The notes: generated by a model not told the origin, from the letters alone. Numbered from the stretch's first letter, positions 1 to 9,974 are shown. The stretch: 51,605 bases of DNA from Plantago elongata (GCA_036897095.1 JAYMSP010000442.1:1-51605), one strand, 5' to 3'. Program-made: numbers and translations.

Positions 1-318
1 AAGATGAGTCTTCTCCAGTCGGGGTTGTGTGTTTGATTATTTTCAATGTTGTGTGTTGTCTGTTTGTTGAATTTTATCTTCGTCTGATTTTAATTTTCCA
101 CACTATGTTGTAATATATTCCTGGTTTGTTCTATCTGAATAAATTATAAAACGTCTTCAATAAAATGCAATTTGATTAATTTCAACTTCTAAACAATTTT
201 ATAATATGTAAATTAAAATTTAAAAAAAAATAACGTGGCATTCACGACGTGACGACGACGCGTCACCACTGCAGCAAAAACGCACGACTACGCGTCATCG
301 CACGTCACCATTGAAGAT
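1..318. mobile_element. Partial PIF/Harbinger-like element end
   Basis: AT-rich sequence followed by a GC-rich stretch of acgtcacgacg-like words (about 230-300) that closes with a terminus reading caccattgaagatggtctaa near 302-321. The reverse complement of nearly the same terminus occurs at about 15955-15975, so the two belong to one repeat family. Termini of this kind are common in plant PIF/Harbinger elements and their MITEs. No transposase is readable here, and the left part lies outside the window. The family assignment is inference. Confidence 0.45.
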
Positions 319-320
319 GG

Positions 321-1935
321 TCTAAGCTGAATAATAGTGCACAAATTGAACTTAATATATGGAGTATATGTCAAAACCAAGTATACACTTACACATTAAC
401 AACATTTTATCTTAATACTGATTTACTTGTGTAAGTATTATAAATAGATCCGCATATAATTTTTTCGGATGGTAGTACAGTATTAATAAACAAATCGAGT
501 CGAATATTGAAGTTCAATTCGAACTCAGCTCGTTAATAACAAAAAATAAAATTGAATTCAAGCTGTAAATCTGTAACGAACTTGAGCTTAGCTTGAAAAA
601 AGTAACGAGCCGAATCCATTATAAATATTAAAAATTAACATAAAAAATTAACTTTATTTAAATAATGAGCTTGAGTTTGAAAGGGTGCCCTAAAACCAAA
701 CTTTCAATTCTTCTTTACTTGGTATTTCAACTACTGTCCGTAATTTTCCAAATCAAATTGATATCAAAACTTGGTATTTCATAACAACAGTCGATGAGAG
801 GCACATCACGAAGTATCATGAGAACTTTCACATCATTAAGAAAAAAAATTAAAAGATCTACGATTGCATCCATTATAATTATATAATAATCAGAAGAAGC
901 CTGTAATTTAGTCGGTCGATATGACCCACCTGTTAGGTAGATAGCCCGATATTTTTTTGACAAAGTTAAATACTCGAAATAATGCAGTTTCGATTCGATA
1001 GTACTGCTCTCCATTCGTCGGTTTATTGCCCTACCAGTCTACCATTTCATCTTCTCCACTTAATGCGTTCTTTAAACAACTCGAATCTTCATTATTATGC
1101 GTCGGCACTAGGGTACAAGTCCAAGATTTTTTATACCTCCAACAACTTTAAAATACTCCTCCTCCATTTGTTATATATAGGAATTCGTACGTTTATCATT
1201 TTCAACCGTCTTATAAAAATATATATTATTAAAAATTAAAATTATTATACACTTAATAAATAATAAACAAATTCAAATTTACATTCAAATTACATATTTT
1301 ACCATTAAAATAACACTGTTTAACCCATTTTATTTTTCCATATTCTTATTATTTTACCTTTTCGAATAAAAACAACATGCAAACCTTAATGTATGTTTGA
1401 TTCTATGTAAAAAGAAAACTTAAATATCAATTGTAAATTCATATATCTAGCTTAAAAAAATCTTATGTCTTATATATGTACTACCTTACATATCTGATTA
1501 ATATCTAAAGAAATGCTACAAAGTTTCGAGCTTAATTTTTGCTAATGATAGCACTATATGTATTATACCACTTGGCTGAGACAATAGCGGGGATTTGTGC
1601 TAAATTGGAGTCAGATTAGAAATACACAAAACACAATAAAGGCTCAAATTTACCATACTTTCTTTAAAAGAACAAGATTACAACAACAATGTGCATAAAA
1701 TTAGGTCATCTTCATTTGAGATTATACATCATAAACTTTCAAAAGTCAAGCTCAAGAGTCAGCATTTTATGAAAGATCCAGATTTTTAAAATAAAGAAAA
1801 TTTACATTCAAATAATCCACCGTGACTTGCGAGTACAACTATTTGTAGATAAATCTTACCAATCAAGATACATTAAGAGGCAATGAAATACATAAAATGT
1901 TAGGAGATATGTTTATTAGTAAGGTATTTAATACT
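321..1935. other. Spacer; upstream arm of the dehydrin segmental duplication
   Basis: No gene is supported; the short ORFs here are low-complexity. Several stretches are recognisably repeated upstream of the second dehydrin. Words around 924-955 (gacccacctgttaggtagatag, Pri-Ibd style spacer) recur near 5546-5575, and 1014-1150 (gcgtcggtttattgccc, then cttcatcttctcc) recurs near 8650-8690. A block near 1823-1870 (tacaactatttgtagata) recurs near 9588-9625. This marks the region as one copy of a duplicated segment. Confidence 0.6.
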
Positions 1936-2117
1936 TACTCCGTTCTAAATAAAATAATCTTTTATTTTAAAAATAATTTCACAATATCTCATTTTCAACC
2001 TTACATTATTAAGTCCGTATGTACTTTTCTATCTCAAACTCATTCTTAATCACATACTATTTTTTTTTTAAATGTACGTTTGAAATATTTTTCATTTCAA
2101 TTGGAACGGATGTAGTA
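1936..2117. mobile_element. Degenerate Stowaway-like MITE
   Basis: It starts tactccgttctaaataaaa and ends in the approximate inverse, ttggaacggatgtagta, with TA at both edges. It is AT-rich in between and has no coding capacity. The terminal pattern fits Stowaway (Tc1/mariner-derived) MITEs, of which better copies lie at 33125-33342 and 37674-37947. The termini are diverged, so this is an old copy. Confidence 0.5.
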
Positions 2118-2197
2118 TACGAAATAATGTTTTTAATTATATGTAAATAATATTTTAAAAATTATTATTAATATTTTAAGAGTAGAAATTTTATATC

Positions 2198-2199
<2 letters not shown>

Positions 2200-2234
<35 letters not shown>
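2200..2234. repeat. (AT)n microsatellite
   Basis: An uninterrupted run of alternating AT of about 35 bases, flanked by further ATATAT words up to about 2270. Confidence 0.9.
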
Positions 2235-2236
<2 letters not shown>

Positions 2237-2323
2237 ATATAAAATTTCACCGATACATATATATATCACCGATACATTTTATGAAATGATTAATATTTTT
2301 TATGATATATCCGTCTCATTCAT

Positions 2324-2573
2324 GGGCTGATTGGCATGCGATTTAAATGCCCCGATTTAAATGTCTAAATAGTGATCGAAATTGTAGTGGGATTATTAAA
2401 ATAGTATTTGGTATAGAATTGTAATTGGATATGGTATTATAGGTTTGTTATATAGGTAGAGAAAAATATTGCTACTATAGAGCCATTTCGATCTTCGACA
2501 TTTAAATGCATAACAAACACAAAATTACTAAGTAGCATCCAAATTAACATTTAAATGCTACTCCAATCAGCCC
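2324..2573. mobile_element. 250-bp MITE with GGGCTGATTGG termini
   Basis: The left end reads gggctgattggcatgcg and then atttaaatg. The right end is its imperfect inverse (catttaaatgctactcc and then aatcagccc), so about 21 of the first 26 bases pair. It is noncoding. It lies roughly 400 bp upstream of the enlarged dehydrin start codon and has no counterpart at the matching position upstream of the second dehydrin, so it inserted after the duplication or was lost from the other copy. The superfamily is not certain: hAT or PIF-like, because no clear target-site duplication is visible. Confidence 0.65.
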
Positions 2574-2639
2574 CTCAGTATTTTTGTAATACCGGCTCAA
2601 CTCACCCTCAGGTCTCAACTCAAAGAAATGAAGGTTTAC

Positions 2640-2975
2640 TCGTCATTGCAAGCGCAACGTGTCGCCTTGTTAGTGAAGCATAAATTCAACAAATTTGAGG
2701 AAGAAATACAAAATTGAGTGAAAGTTGCCGCGTAAGCTAAGTGGTCCTACACGTCTTATAATTAATGATTAAAACTAATTAATCATCCATTTCGTGTAAA
2801 AGAATAGAGAAAAAGGAATAAATATAATTATATCCCCACTCACCTTCCAGTCCATATAAATACCCAGAGTAACCACACCATTTCTCATCACAACACAAAC
2901 CACTCGGGAATCACTCACTCTAAACTAAACAAACAAACAAATCCAAAAACCTTCCGTTTCAACCTCACAAAAACA
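2640..2975 (+). promoter_or_regulatory. Promoter and 5' UTR of the expanded dehydrin
   Basis: TATA box tataaata at 2855-2862, about 121 bp upstream of the ATG. An ABRE-like acgtgtc lies at 2657-2663 and cacgtc at 2750-2755, next to a conserved gccgcgtaagctaagtgg block starting near 2727. The same blocks occur in the same order upstream of the second dehydrin (about 9985-10310), including the 5' UTR end ctcacaaaaacaatggcagg. ABRE-type elements mediate abscisic acid and drought induction in plant dehydrin genes generally. Actual induction of this gene is inference. Confidence 0.7.
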
Positions 2976-4862
2976 ATGGCAGGATTCATGCAAACGATCC
3001 AGGAGAAGCTTGGATACGGCGACAAGAAGGTTGATCAGAGTAACAATGAGCACAAGCCCGAGCACGGTGAGAAGATCAGGGACAAAATCCATGCCGATGG
3101 TCCTGAAGAATGCAAGCCCGAACACGAATACGGGGACAAGAAGGCCAATCAAAGCTACGATGATCACAAGCTTGAGCATGGTGAGAAGAAGGAAGGTCTG
3201 ATCGAGAAGATAAACGACAAATTCCATGGTGATGGTGCGGAGGAATGCATGCCCGAACACGGATACGACGACAAGAAGGCCGATCGCAACTACGGCGAAC
3301 ACAAGCTTGAGCACGGTGAGAAGAAGGAAGATATGTTCGAGAAGATCAATGACAAAAGCCATGGCGATGTTGATGATGAATGGAAGCCCAAACACGGATA
3401 TAGCGACAAGAAGGCCGATCACATCTATGGCGAGCACATGCCTGAGCATGGTGATAAGAAGGAAGGTCTCGTCGAGAATATCAAGGACAAAATCCATGGT
3501 GATGGTGCGGAGGAATGCATGCCCGAACACGGATACAACGACAAGAAGGCCGATCGCAGCTACGACGAACACAAGCCTGAGCACGGTGAGAAGAAGGAAG
3601 GTATGTTCGAGAAGATCAATGACAAAATCTATGGCGATGTTGATGATGAATGGAAGCCCAAACACGGATATGGCGACAAGAAGGCCGATCACATCTATGG
3701 TGAGCACATGCCTGAGCATGGTGAGAAGAAGGAAGGTCTCGTCGAGAATATCAAGGACAAAATCCATGGTGATGGTGCTGAGGAATGCAAGCCCGAACAC
3801 GGATACGACGACAAGAAGGCCGATCACAACTACGGTGAGCACAAGCCTGAGCACGATGAGAAGAAGGAAGGTCTGGTTTGGACAATCAATGACAAACTAC
3901 ATGGCGATGGTGTTGAGGAATGCAAGCCCGAACACGGATACGGCGACAACAAGATCGATCACAGCTACATCGAGCACAAGCCTGAGCACGGTGGTAAGAA
4001 GGAAGGTCTAGTCGAGAATATCAAGGACAAAATCCATGGCGATGGTGTTGAGGAAAGCAAGCCCAGACACGGATACGGCGACAACAAGAGCAATCACAGC
4101 TACATCGAGCACAAGCCTGAGCACGGTGATAAGAAGGAAGGTCTAGTCGAGAATATCAAGGACAAAATCCATGGCGATGGTGTTGAGGAAAGAAAGCCCG
4201 AACACGAATACGGCGACAAAAAGATCGATCACAGCTACATCGAGCACAAGCCTGAGCACAGTGGTAAGAAGGAAGGTCTAGTTGATAATATCAAGGACAA
4301 AATCCATGGCGATGGTATTGAGGAAAGCAAGCCCGAACACGGATACGGAGACAACAAGATCGATCACAGCTACATCGAGCACAAGCCTGAGCACGGTGGT
4401 AAGAAGGAAGGTCTAGTCGAGAATATCAAGGACAAAATCCATGGCGATGGTGTTGAGGAAAGCAAGCCCAGACACGGATACGGCGACAACAAGCCCGATC
4501 GCAGCTACGACGAGCAGAAGCCCGAGCATGGTGAGAAGAATGAAGGTTTGATCGAGAATAACAAGGCCAAAATCCATGGCAGTGTTGAGGAAAGCAAACC
4601 CGAACATGAATACGGCGACAAGAAGGTCGATCACAGCTACTTCGAGCACAAACCTGAGCACGTTGAGAAGAAGAAAGGTCTGGTCGAGAAAATCAAGGAC
4701 AAAATCCATGGCGATGGTGCTGAGGAAAGCAAGCCAGAACTCGAATACGACGACAAGAAGGCCGATCACATGCCTGAGCACGGTGAGAAGAAGAAAGGTC
4801 TAGTCGAGAAGATTAAGGACAAAATCCATGGTGATGGTGCTAAAAAAAATAGAACGAACTAA
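2976..4862 (+). CDS. Giant repeat-expanded dehydrin (about 14 K-segment-like units)
   Basis: An intronless ORF of 628 residues. The N-terminus (MAGFMQTIQEKLGYGDKK) aligns with that of the KS-type dehydrin at 10316. The rest is a tandem array with a 45-residue (135-bp) unit: a K-segment-like core such as KKEGLVENIKDKIHGDG, then an acidic and Cys/Ser stretch (VEESKP or AEECKP), then a His/Gly/Tyr/Lys linker (HGYGDKKADHSYGEHKPEHG). I count 13 full cores plus one shortened first core (EKIRDKIHADG). Dehydrin K-segments form amphipathic helices on membranes or client proteins under dehydration, and His-rich HIRD11-type dehydrins bind metal ions; both roles are inferred here. The C-terminus ends GDGAKKNRTN, so the lysine tract and serine S-segment of the paralogue are gone. 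Known KS dehydrins are about 100-130 residues, so this is roughly five times longer. The start is fixed by the conserved ATG context shared with the paralogue. Confidence 0.9.
   Translation: MAGFMQTIQEKLGYGDKKVDQSNNEHKPEHGEKIRDKIHADGPEECKPEHEYGDKKANQSYDDHKLEHGEKKEGLIEKINDKFHGDGAEECMPEHGYDDKKADRNYGEHKLEHGEKKEDMFEKINDKSHGDVDDEWKPKHGYSDKKADHIYGEHMPEHGDKKEGLVENIKDKIHGDGAEECMPEHGYNDKKADRSYDEHKPEHGEKKEGMFEKINDKIYGDVDDEWKPKHGYGDKKADHIYGEHMPEHGEKKEGLVENIKDKIHGDGAEECKPEHGYDDKKADHNYGEHKPEHDEKKEGLVWTINDKLHGDGVEECKPEHGYGDNKIDHSYIEHKPEHGGKKEGLVENIKDKIHGDGVEESKPRHGYGDNKSNHSYIEHKPEHGDKKEGLVENIKDKIHGDGVEERKPEHEYGDKKIDHSYIEHKPEHSGKKEGLVDNIKDKIHGDGIEESKPEHGYGDNKIDHSYIEHKPEHGGKKEGLVENIKDKIHGDGVEESKPRHGYGDNKPDRSYDEQKPEHGEKNEGLIENNKAKIHGSVEESKPEHEYGDKKVDHSYFEHKPEHVEKKKGLVEKIKDKIHGDGAEESKPELEYDDKKADHMPEHGEKKKGLVEKIKDKIHGDGAKKNRTN
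3190..4850 (+). repeat. 135-bp coding tandem array inside the dehydrin
   Basis: Cores spaced exactly 135 bp apart are seen, for example starting at 3996 and 4131. There is higher-order structure. Around 3325-3860 a two-unit (270-bp) block is present twice, alternating a KINDK...GDVDDEWKPKHGY unit with a NIKDKIHGDG unit. Around 4045-4500 the unit with KPRHGYGDNK recurs after three units (405 bp). This is the signature of unequal crossing-over or replication slippage at different scales. The two most C-terminal cores (KKKGLVEKIKDKIHGDG) form a separate subtype. Confidence 0.85.
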
Positions 4863-5621
4863 AAAATGGAAGGAAGCATACAGTGATAATGTCATTTCTT
4901 TTGTAATTTACCTCAAATTCAGCCCGACTTATTAATGTAATGAGCTAAAAAAATCGGGTTCAAATCACCATAATTGAACTTGAATTCGACTCATGTAATA
5001 CAAACTTTATTCTTGTTTGAGACACGCTAGAACTCATTACTCAAACAGAAAAATATAAATATAATTATAGTGAGTTTGGTTTAGCCGAACATCATCAAGA
5101 CGATTCTTGAGTCGATAAATAAAACGAACTTCTGCTGTGATTCAAGCTCTACACAAACTAAATCCAAGCCTATTTCACATTAGTGTTCGACTCACCTCAT
5201 ATCACAAAATGGTGTTTATTTAATGAAGTATCTTGAGAATTTTCACTCTATATCAAAATGATATTCAACTTCTGATAAACTAAAACACCCTATAACGATT
5301 AACAAAAGTACTAAATATTCGATTTTGTATGTAAGTTTAAGTCGGTCAATTTCTGGCAGTGGTGATTTTCAGATTTTACGTTAAAGAATAATAAGGCCTT
5401 GCAACAGCTACTTTTAACATGCCATTAGTCATAAAATAATATATGGTATCCCAGAAAGCTCGACCTGTGATTAATTACTCCATTCTCTAATTATAATAAT
5501 AAAAATCAGAAACCTCTAGTTTTATCGGTTGGTATAGGACCCACATGTTAAGTAGATAGTCCGAGTCACATGTTGAATAGATAGATAGTCCGATATTTCA
5601 TGACAAATTAAACACTATAAT
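4863..5621. other. Spacer downstream of the expanded dehydrin
   Basis: Includes the 3' UTR. No gene is seen. From about 5200 onward the sequence resembles the 700-1000 region: the agtatcttgagaattttcac block near 5226, and the gtcggt...gacccac...gttaagtagatagtccgatattt block near 5525-5600. It therefore marks the start of the second copy of the duplicated segment. Confidence 0.6.
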
Positions 5622-5833
5622 TACTCACGCCGGCCCATTACAAACAAAACAATTTTTCGTTTTAATCATTTTATTTTAAACGAAATATTTTTCATTTTTA
5701 ACAATAACCTCAAAATACAATTCATTTTCTATCATATATTTTTTCTCAAACTCATTCTTATCCACATACTACATATTTTCTTAAAAACCGTAATTTTCCC
5801 AATTATTTCGTTCTTACTAGGACGGAGAGAGTA
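5622..5833. mobile_element. Degenerate Stowaway-like MITE
   Basis: It starts tactcacgccggcccattac and ends tactaggacggagagagta, approximately inverse with TA edges. The AT-rich interior shares words with the other members (ctcaaactcattctt, cacatactacatattttctt), which also occur in the copies at 1936 and 33125. Noncoding. Confidence 0.6.
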
Positions 5834-7337
5834 AGAATGAATTCGAAACCACATTTAGATAAATACATAGAAACATAAATTTCTAATATTACAAACTAAC
5901 CTCAAACAAAAATAAAATTGTTACCCAACCAAGGACCATCAAATTGGATATACAAAATGGATACATATATATATAACAATATAACCCCGTGTTGCATCAT
6001 TATCACTGTTCAAAAACTTCCAAATCAAACTTTCTCTCTCTAAAATTATTCCTCCCAACCAAGGGCCAGAAACATAGAGAAGAAACTTGTTTTCCGATAA
6101 AAAAAAACGACGATTACATACATTCATAGTCATATTGTGCAATAAAAACAAAGGTAATATCTGATTTCAGACATTTTTCATTGTTTTTTTTTTTCATGTT
6201 TCGAATAATAAAATAGTTCAAATCCATGTAGATATGAAAAGTCAAGTTTGAAAAATTGTAGATCTAGATCTATTCATCTATATTTTCGTGTTTTAATGGT
6301 AACTCATTGATTTTATTATTGTTTATGCATTTTAGAGGTGCAATCACGCTTGCATAAGGATTATATAGTGTTTTTTTAAATTAAAACCTGACCTCATATA
6401 TCAACTGAGATATGAAAAAAAACGTTTTTATGATTATAACAGTATGTGCTATATTTTCAAGAATATTACCTATGTTTTTATTCAAAATGTGACAGTTGTT
6501 TTGTGCTCTGTTTTTCGACATATTATTTTGAATTCTGTTTTTTATTGTATTTTCTATGTTCTTACGTATATATAATATCTACTCAACTATATATCCTATG
6601 TTCTCAGCAATATCTACTACGTTTTATATAAAATGATTGCTAAATAATGTTGTTGTTGTTTATTAATTCACAAGGTGATTATAATAAGGATTTGACGGCG
6701 TATTCAATCAAAATTTGACCTCAATCATCAACTTAGGACAGGAAAAAAAATTATACAATGTATCTACGTTCTTTCTTTTATGTGATATGTTATCAAGAAT
6801 ATTACTTAATGTTGTTGTTGGTGTTGTCTACGTTGATGATGCTACAAAGATTGAAGTACATGTTTATGATCTCTACTGTTCCTATTCGTTTTATGATTTC
6901 TACCTTTTTGATCCATAAAAATTTATTACTAAATATGTTACAGTTTTAATTCAATGATCTTTACAAATATTGTTATGAACTCTGTTATAATGATTATGAT
7001 CTCTACAAACACTACAATGTTCTCAAGTTCTATACTAAACTATACTCTCTGCAATTAACTACTATGTTCTTTGTTATAATCATTATGATCTCATACATAA
7101 ATTCTATGATCTCAACTAAAAATAAAAGTTATGTAATGTATATGATGTTAGTGTTATATATTCACTAATATCAATGCTATGATGTCAAATACGAGCACTA
7201 TGGTATAAAAAAACTACTATGATATAAATTATATTATCAATCATAACAAATATGATATAAAAAAAACTACTATGATTTATAGACTTACGGTTATGTTCTC
7301 AATTATAACTACTATGATATAACATATTACTTCTATA

Positions 7338-7700
7338 ATGTTAATTGCAGCAATAGATGTTGTTGACAACTCAAACAATGATAGTTTGACAATGACAACA
7401 GTAACTAATCGTGATGATTTTGATGTTGGAGTCAACTTAAAAGAAATTCATGCAACAACTTGGAGGACCTGCACCAGTTATATAGAAAGCATGCTGTTAA
7501 AGTTGGATTCACATTCAAAAAGTGTACATACATGATGAAAATGAATTTTATCAAAGTACTTAATTAATGTGTAGTCGTGTTGGAAAACCATAAGCAAAAT
7601 CAAAAACACTTGTTCTAACAACACCTTTCCAATTTGTAACTGGAAGAAGGTGAATGCAACAGAAACAAAAGAAAATGACGTGTGGATGATTATATTCTCC
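7338..7700 (+). pseudogene. FAR1/FRS-like DNA-binding domain remnant
   Basis: The open frame from 7338 reads about 65 residues to a stop and begins MLIAAIDVVDNSN. At about 7465 a one-base shift to another frame gives EDLHQLYRKHAVKVGFTFKK followed by a Cys. That is the hallmark of the N-terminal FAR1 zinc-binding domain (E-A-Y-x-x-Y-x-x-Y-A-x-x-x-G-F-x-x-R/K) of FAR1-related proteins and their MULE relatives. Further frameshifts and stops follow. It is clearly dead. FAR1 domains derive from Mutator-like transposases, so this most likely came with the surrounding element rather than from a captured host gene. Confidence 0.65.
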
Positions 7701-8219
7701 GTTATAATGACTTCTCAGTTATAATGACTATGTTTTTTTTTATGATGACTATGTTTTATGTTATAATGATTATATTTTAAGCTATAATGACTATGTTCTC
7801 TATTATATGCACTATGATTTTAGACTAATAAAGGTCTATGCTTTTATTTCAAGTTACTATACTCTTTCTCATAAATTACTATGATTTCAAAAAAAAAACA
7901 CTATGATACCAATTGAAAACACTATGATTTCAAAATGAAACTTTATGATCTCAGAAAAAACATTTATAATCTCAAAAAGAGGAAACATATATTACATATC
8001 TTTAATAATTAATAAAAAGTTTGTACACTTACAAAACATTCATATAAAAAAGGTTAACATTTTGTTCAAGATTGTTAAAAATACAAAACAATTGTTCACC
8101 AACCTTCTTATTTTCTTACAATTTACATGTCTAATTTTTGAACACACTATGATGTCAAACGAAAAATATTATGATTTCAGACTAAATTCATATGATCTCA
8201 ACTTAAAAATCTATGATAT

Positions 8220-8310
8220 CAAACCGCGAGAGGACCCGCGAGTGGATCCGTAGGAGGATCCGCGAAAAAACGATACTGATTCGGATCCTCTTACGGATCC
8301 GCGAAAAACA
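8220..8310. repeat. GC-rich palindromic GGATCC cluster
   Basis: Four ggatcc sites in about 55 bases. ggatccgcgaaaaa appears twice (from 8256 and 8295), and gaggatccg (8254-8262) faces its inverse cggatcctc (8282-8290), so the DNA can fold into a hairpin. It sits at the right edge of the MULE-like relic, in strong base-composition contrast to the AT-rich surroundings. Probably a subterminal part of the transposon. Confidence 0.6.
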
Positions 8311-8394
8311 CATATTTAATGGCAAATTGTAAAATGGTCCCGTTTCTAATTAAATTAACTAAAAACCGTTTCTCTTGAGATTTTGTGATATAAT

Positions 8395-8617
8395 GATTCC
8401 TCCGTCAAAGTGAAATTTTCAATATCTTATCAAAGTGAAATAATTTTTTATTTATGAAAATAATCTACACAATATAATTCATTTTAACTACATATTATCA
8501 GGTTCACAAATATTTTTTTATCTCAAATTCAATTTTTTATCACATATTATATATATAATTTTAAAAATATATAAAATTAAGTTGTCTCATTATAGGTGGG
8601 ACGGAGAGGAGAGTGTA
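8395..8617. mobile_element. Stowaway-like MITE
   Basis: The left end is tgattcctccgtcaaagtga and the right end taggtgggacggagaggaga, imperfect inverses with the typical ctccgtc/gacggag core. The AT-rich noncoding interior contains atatatataattttaaaa. It lies immediately after the MULE-like relic. Confidence 0.6.
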
Positions 8618-8686
8618 ATATAGATAATGCAGTACATTACTACTCTACATGCGTCGGTTTATTGCCCAACCACTTCATCTTCTCCA

Positions 8687-8906
8687 TTAGCTTTCCCAAA
8701 GTCTTGGTAAATATTCTTAATCAAGAAAGAAAGTTTTCAATTATAAACAACACGAATCATCTTTATCTTCATTATGTCCGTAAAATATATTCTTAATTAG
8801 CTTTCCCAGAGTCTTGGTAAATATTCTTAATCAAGAAAGAAAGTTTTCAATTACGAACAACACGAATCATCTTTATCTTCATTATGTCCGTAAAATATAT
8901 TCTTAA
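8687..8906. repeat. Near-perfect 110-bp tandem duplication
   Basis: Unit 1 (8687-8796) and unit 2 (8797-8906) both begin ttagctttcccaragtcttg and end aatatattcttaa, and they differ at only a few positions (for example caaag/cagag and attataaac/attacgaac). The homologous place upstream of the first dehydrin (about 1050-1110) has no second unit, so this duplication is young and specific to this copy. Confidence 0.9.
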
Positions 8907-9974
8907 CTATGTCGGTGCAAGGGGACAAAACCCAAGATCTTTACCCAAGGTTGCAAACAACTTTAACTCCAGAAGAACCTGATTAGTTATTTGAGTAATG
9001 AATTCGTCTGTTCGACGTACACGTAAATATATTTTCCCCCATCTCCATATATTTATTATTTTTAATTATCTCCTCAATTTTTATACATTACTAAAAAATA
9101 AAATTATCCAACTACTAACAGATAATAAACAATCTCATTTTTATATAAAAATTACACATTTTACAATTAAAAGTACACTTTTATTCAATTTCTTAATTTT
9201 ATCATTACTTTAACTTTTCACCTAGACTACACGTCAACCCTAATGTATGAAATTTAATAGGACGAAGAGAATACTAATTATAGATATTATATATGTAGTT
9301 TCAAACATTGCATATTTAATATGCATGTATTGTTCCACAATATCTATGAAATATATAGATTGAGTACTACATATAAATATATGAAGTTTTGTAAAATATC
9401 TAAAATTATAAATGTATAGAGTTATCGGTCTTGTTTGTTATACAGCTGGAGTGACCATCTACCCACTCAAATTGAATTATTTTGTAAAAAATTCAATTTC
9501 AATTGAAAACGATCACTCAAATTCTATACCAATTAGTCCCGTAGTAAATTCTAATATAATGAAAAGTTGTATTGGTAGTAATGAAAGTACAACTATTTCT
9601 AGACAATCTTACCAAGCAAGATACCTTAGCAATGTATTGATTTAAAATTGGCATTGTAAATATTTAGTAAAGTCACAATTAGTTTTCTCAATTAGTAATA
9701 TCAACTTTTGGTAACTTTATTTAAGAAATTGCTTTCAATCCAAATTTTCAATTCGAATCTTACAAATAAAAAGATTTTATGAATGAAAAAAGGTTGAAGA
9801 ATATCACTAATGCATTAACTTCTTAACGTGATTCTTTCTATAAAACTAGAGTAATATGAAAAAAATTATATTACTATAATATAATTTTATTTTATACTTT
9901 TGAATTTAGTTTAATATTCGTTTGTGAGCAAAATTCGTAATTGAGAGTGTGAATAATAAGGTCTTATACAAATT
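8907..9974. other. Spacer upstream of the KS dehydrin, with a repeat at 9436-9540
   Basis: AT-rich with no gene. The stretch 9436-9540 is the reverse complement of a sequence near 12108-12215: both contain ggacTRATTGG, then a-a-tttgagtg, then ttcaattgaaattgaatttttt and tttgagtggg. The two are therefore copies of one small element in opposite orientation. Words near 9588-9625 match 1823-1870 upstream of the first dehydrin. Confidence 0.6.

Larger units (their letters stand above)
5900..8310. mobile_element. Decayed MULE/FAR1-type transposon with a motif-repeat body
   Basis: A 2.4-kb insertion between the two dehydrin copies with a peculiar texture. Short words of the form actatgttctc, ctatgatctcaa and ctatgatataaa recur many times from about 6430 to 8230, on the + strand. 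A longer direct repeat is visible: about 6336-6424 and 6664-6752 share aaggatt...cctgacctca...tcaactgagatatgaaaaaaaa-like order. Inside lies a broken FAR1-like coding fragment (7338-7700), which ties the element to Mutator-like elements. The right edge is a GC-rich, palindromic ggatccgcg zone. The exact termini and target-site duplication were not identified. Confidence 0.6.

Noticed and set aside
2925..3854. Reverse-strand ORF of 309 codons, hydrophobic and repetitive, opposite the expanded dehydrin; a second one at 4413-4781
   Set aside because: It is the mirror of the coding repeat: Lys/Glu/Asp codons read backwards as Leu/Phe/Val/Ile, and the 135-bp period, a multiple of three, keeps it open. 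There is no promoter or family support.
3226..4011. Alternate-frame Arg/Thr/Ser-rich ORF on the + strand inside the dehydrin
   Set aside because: A frame shadow of the same in-phase repeat; no independent start context or homology.
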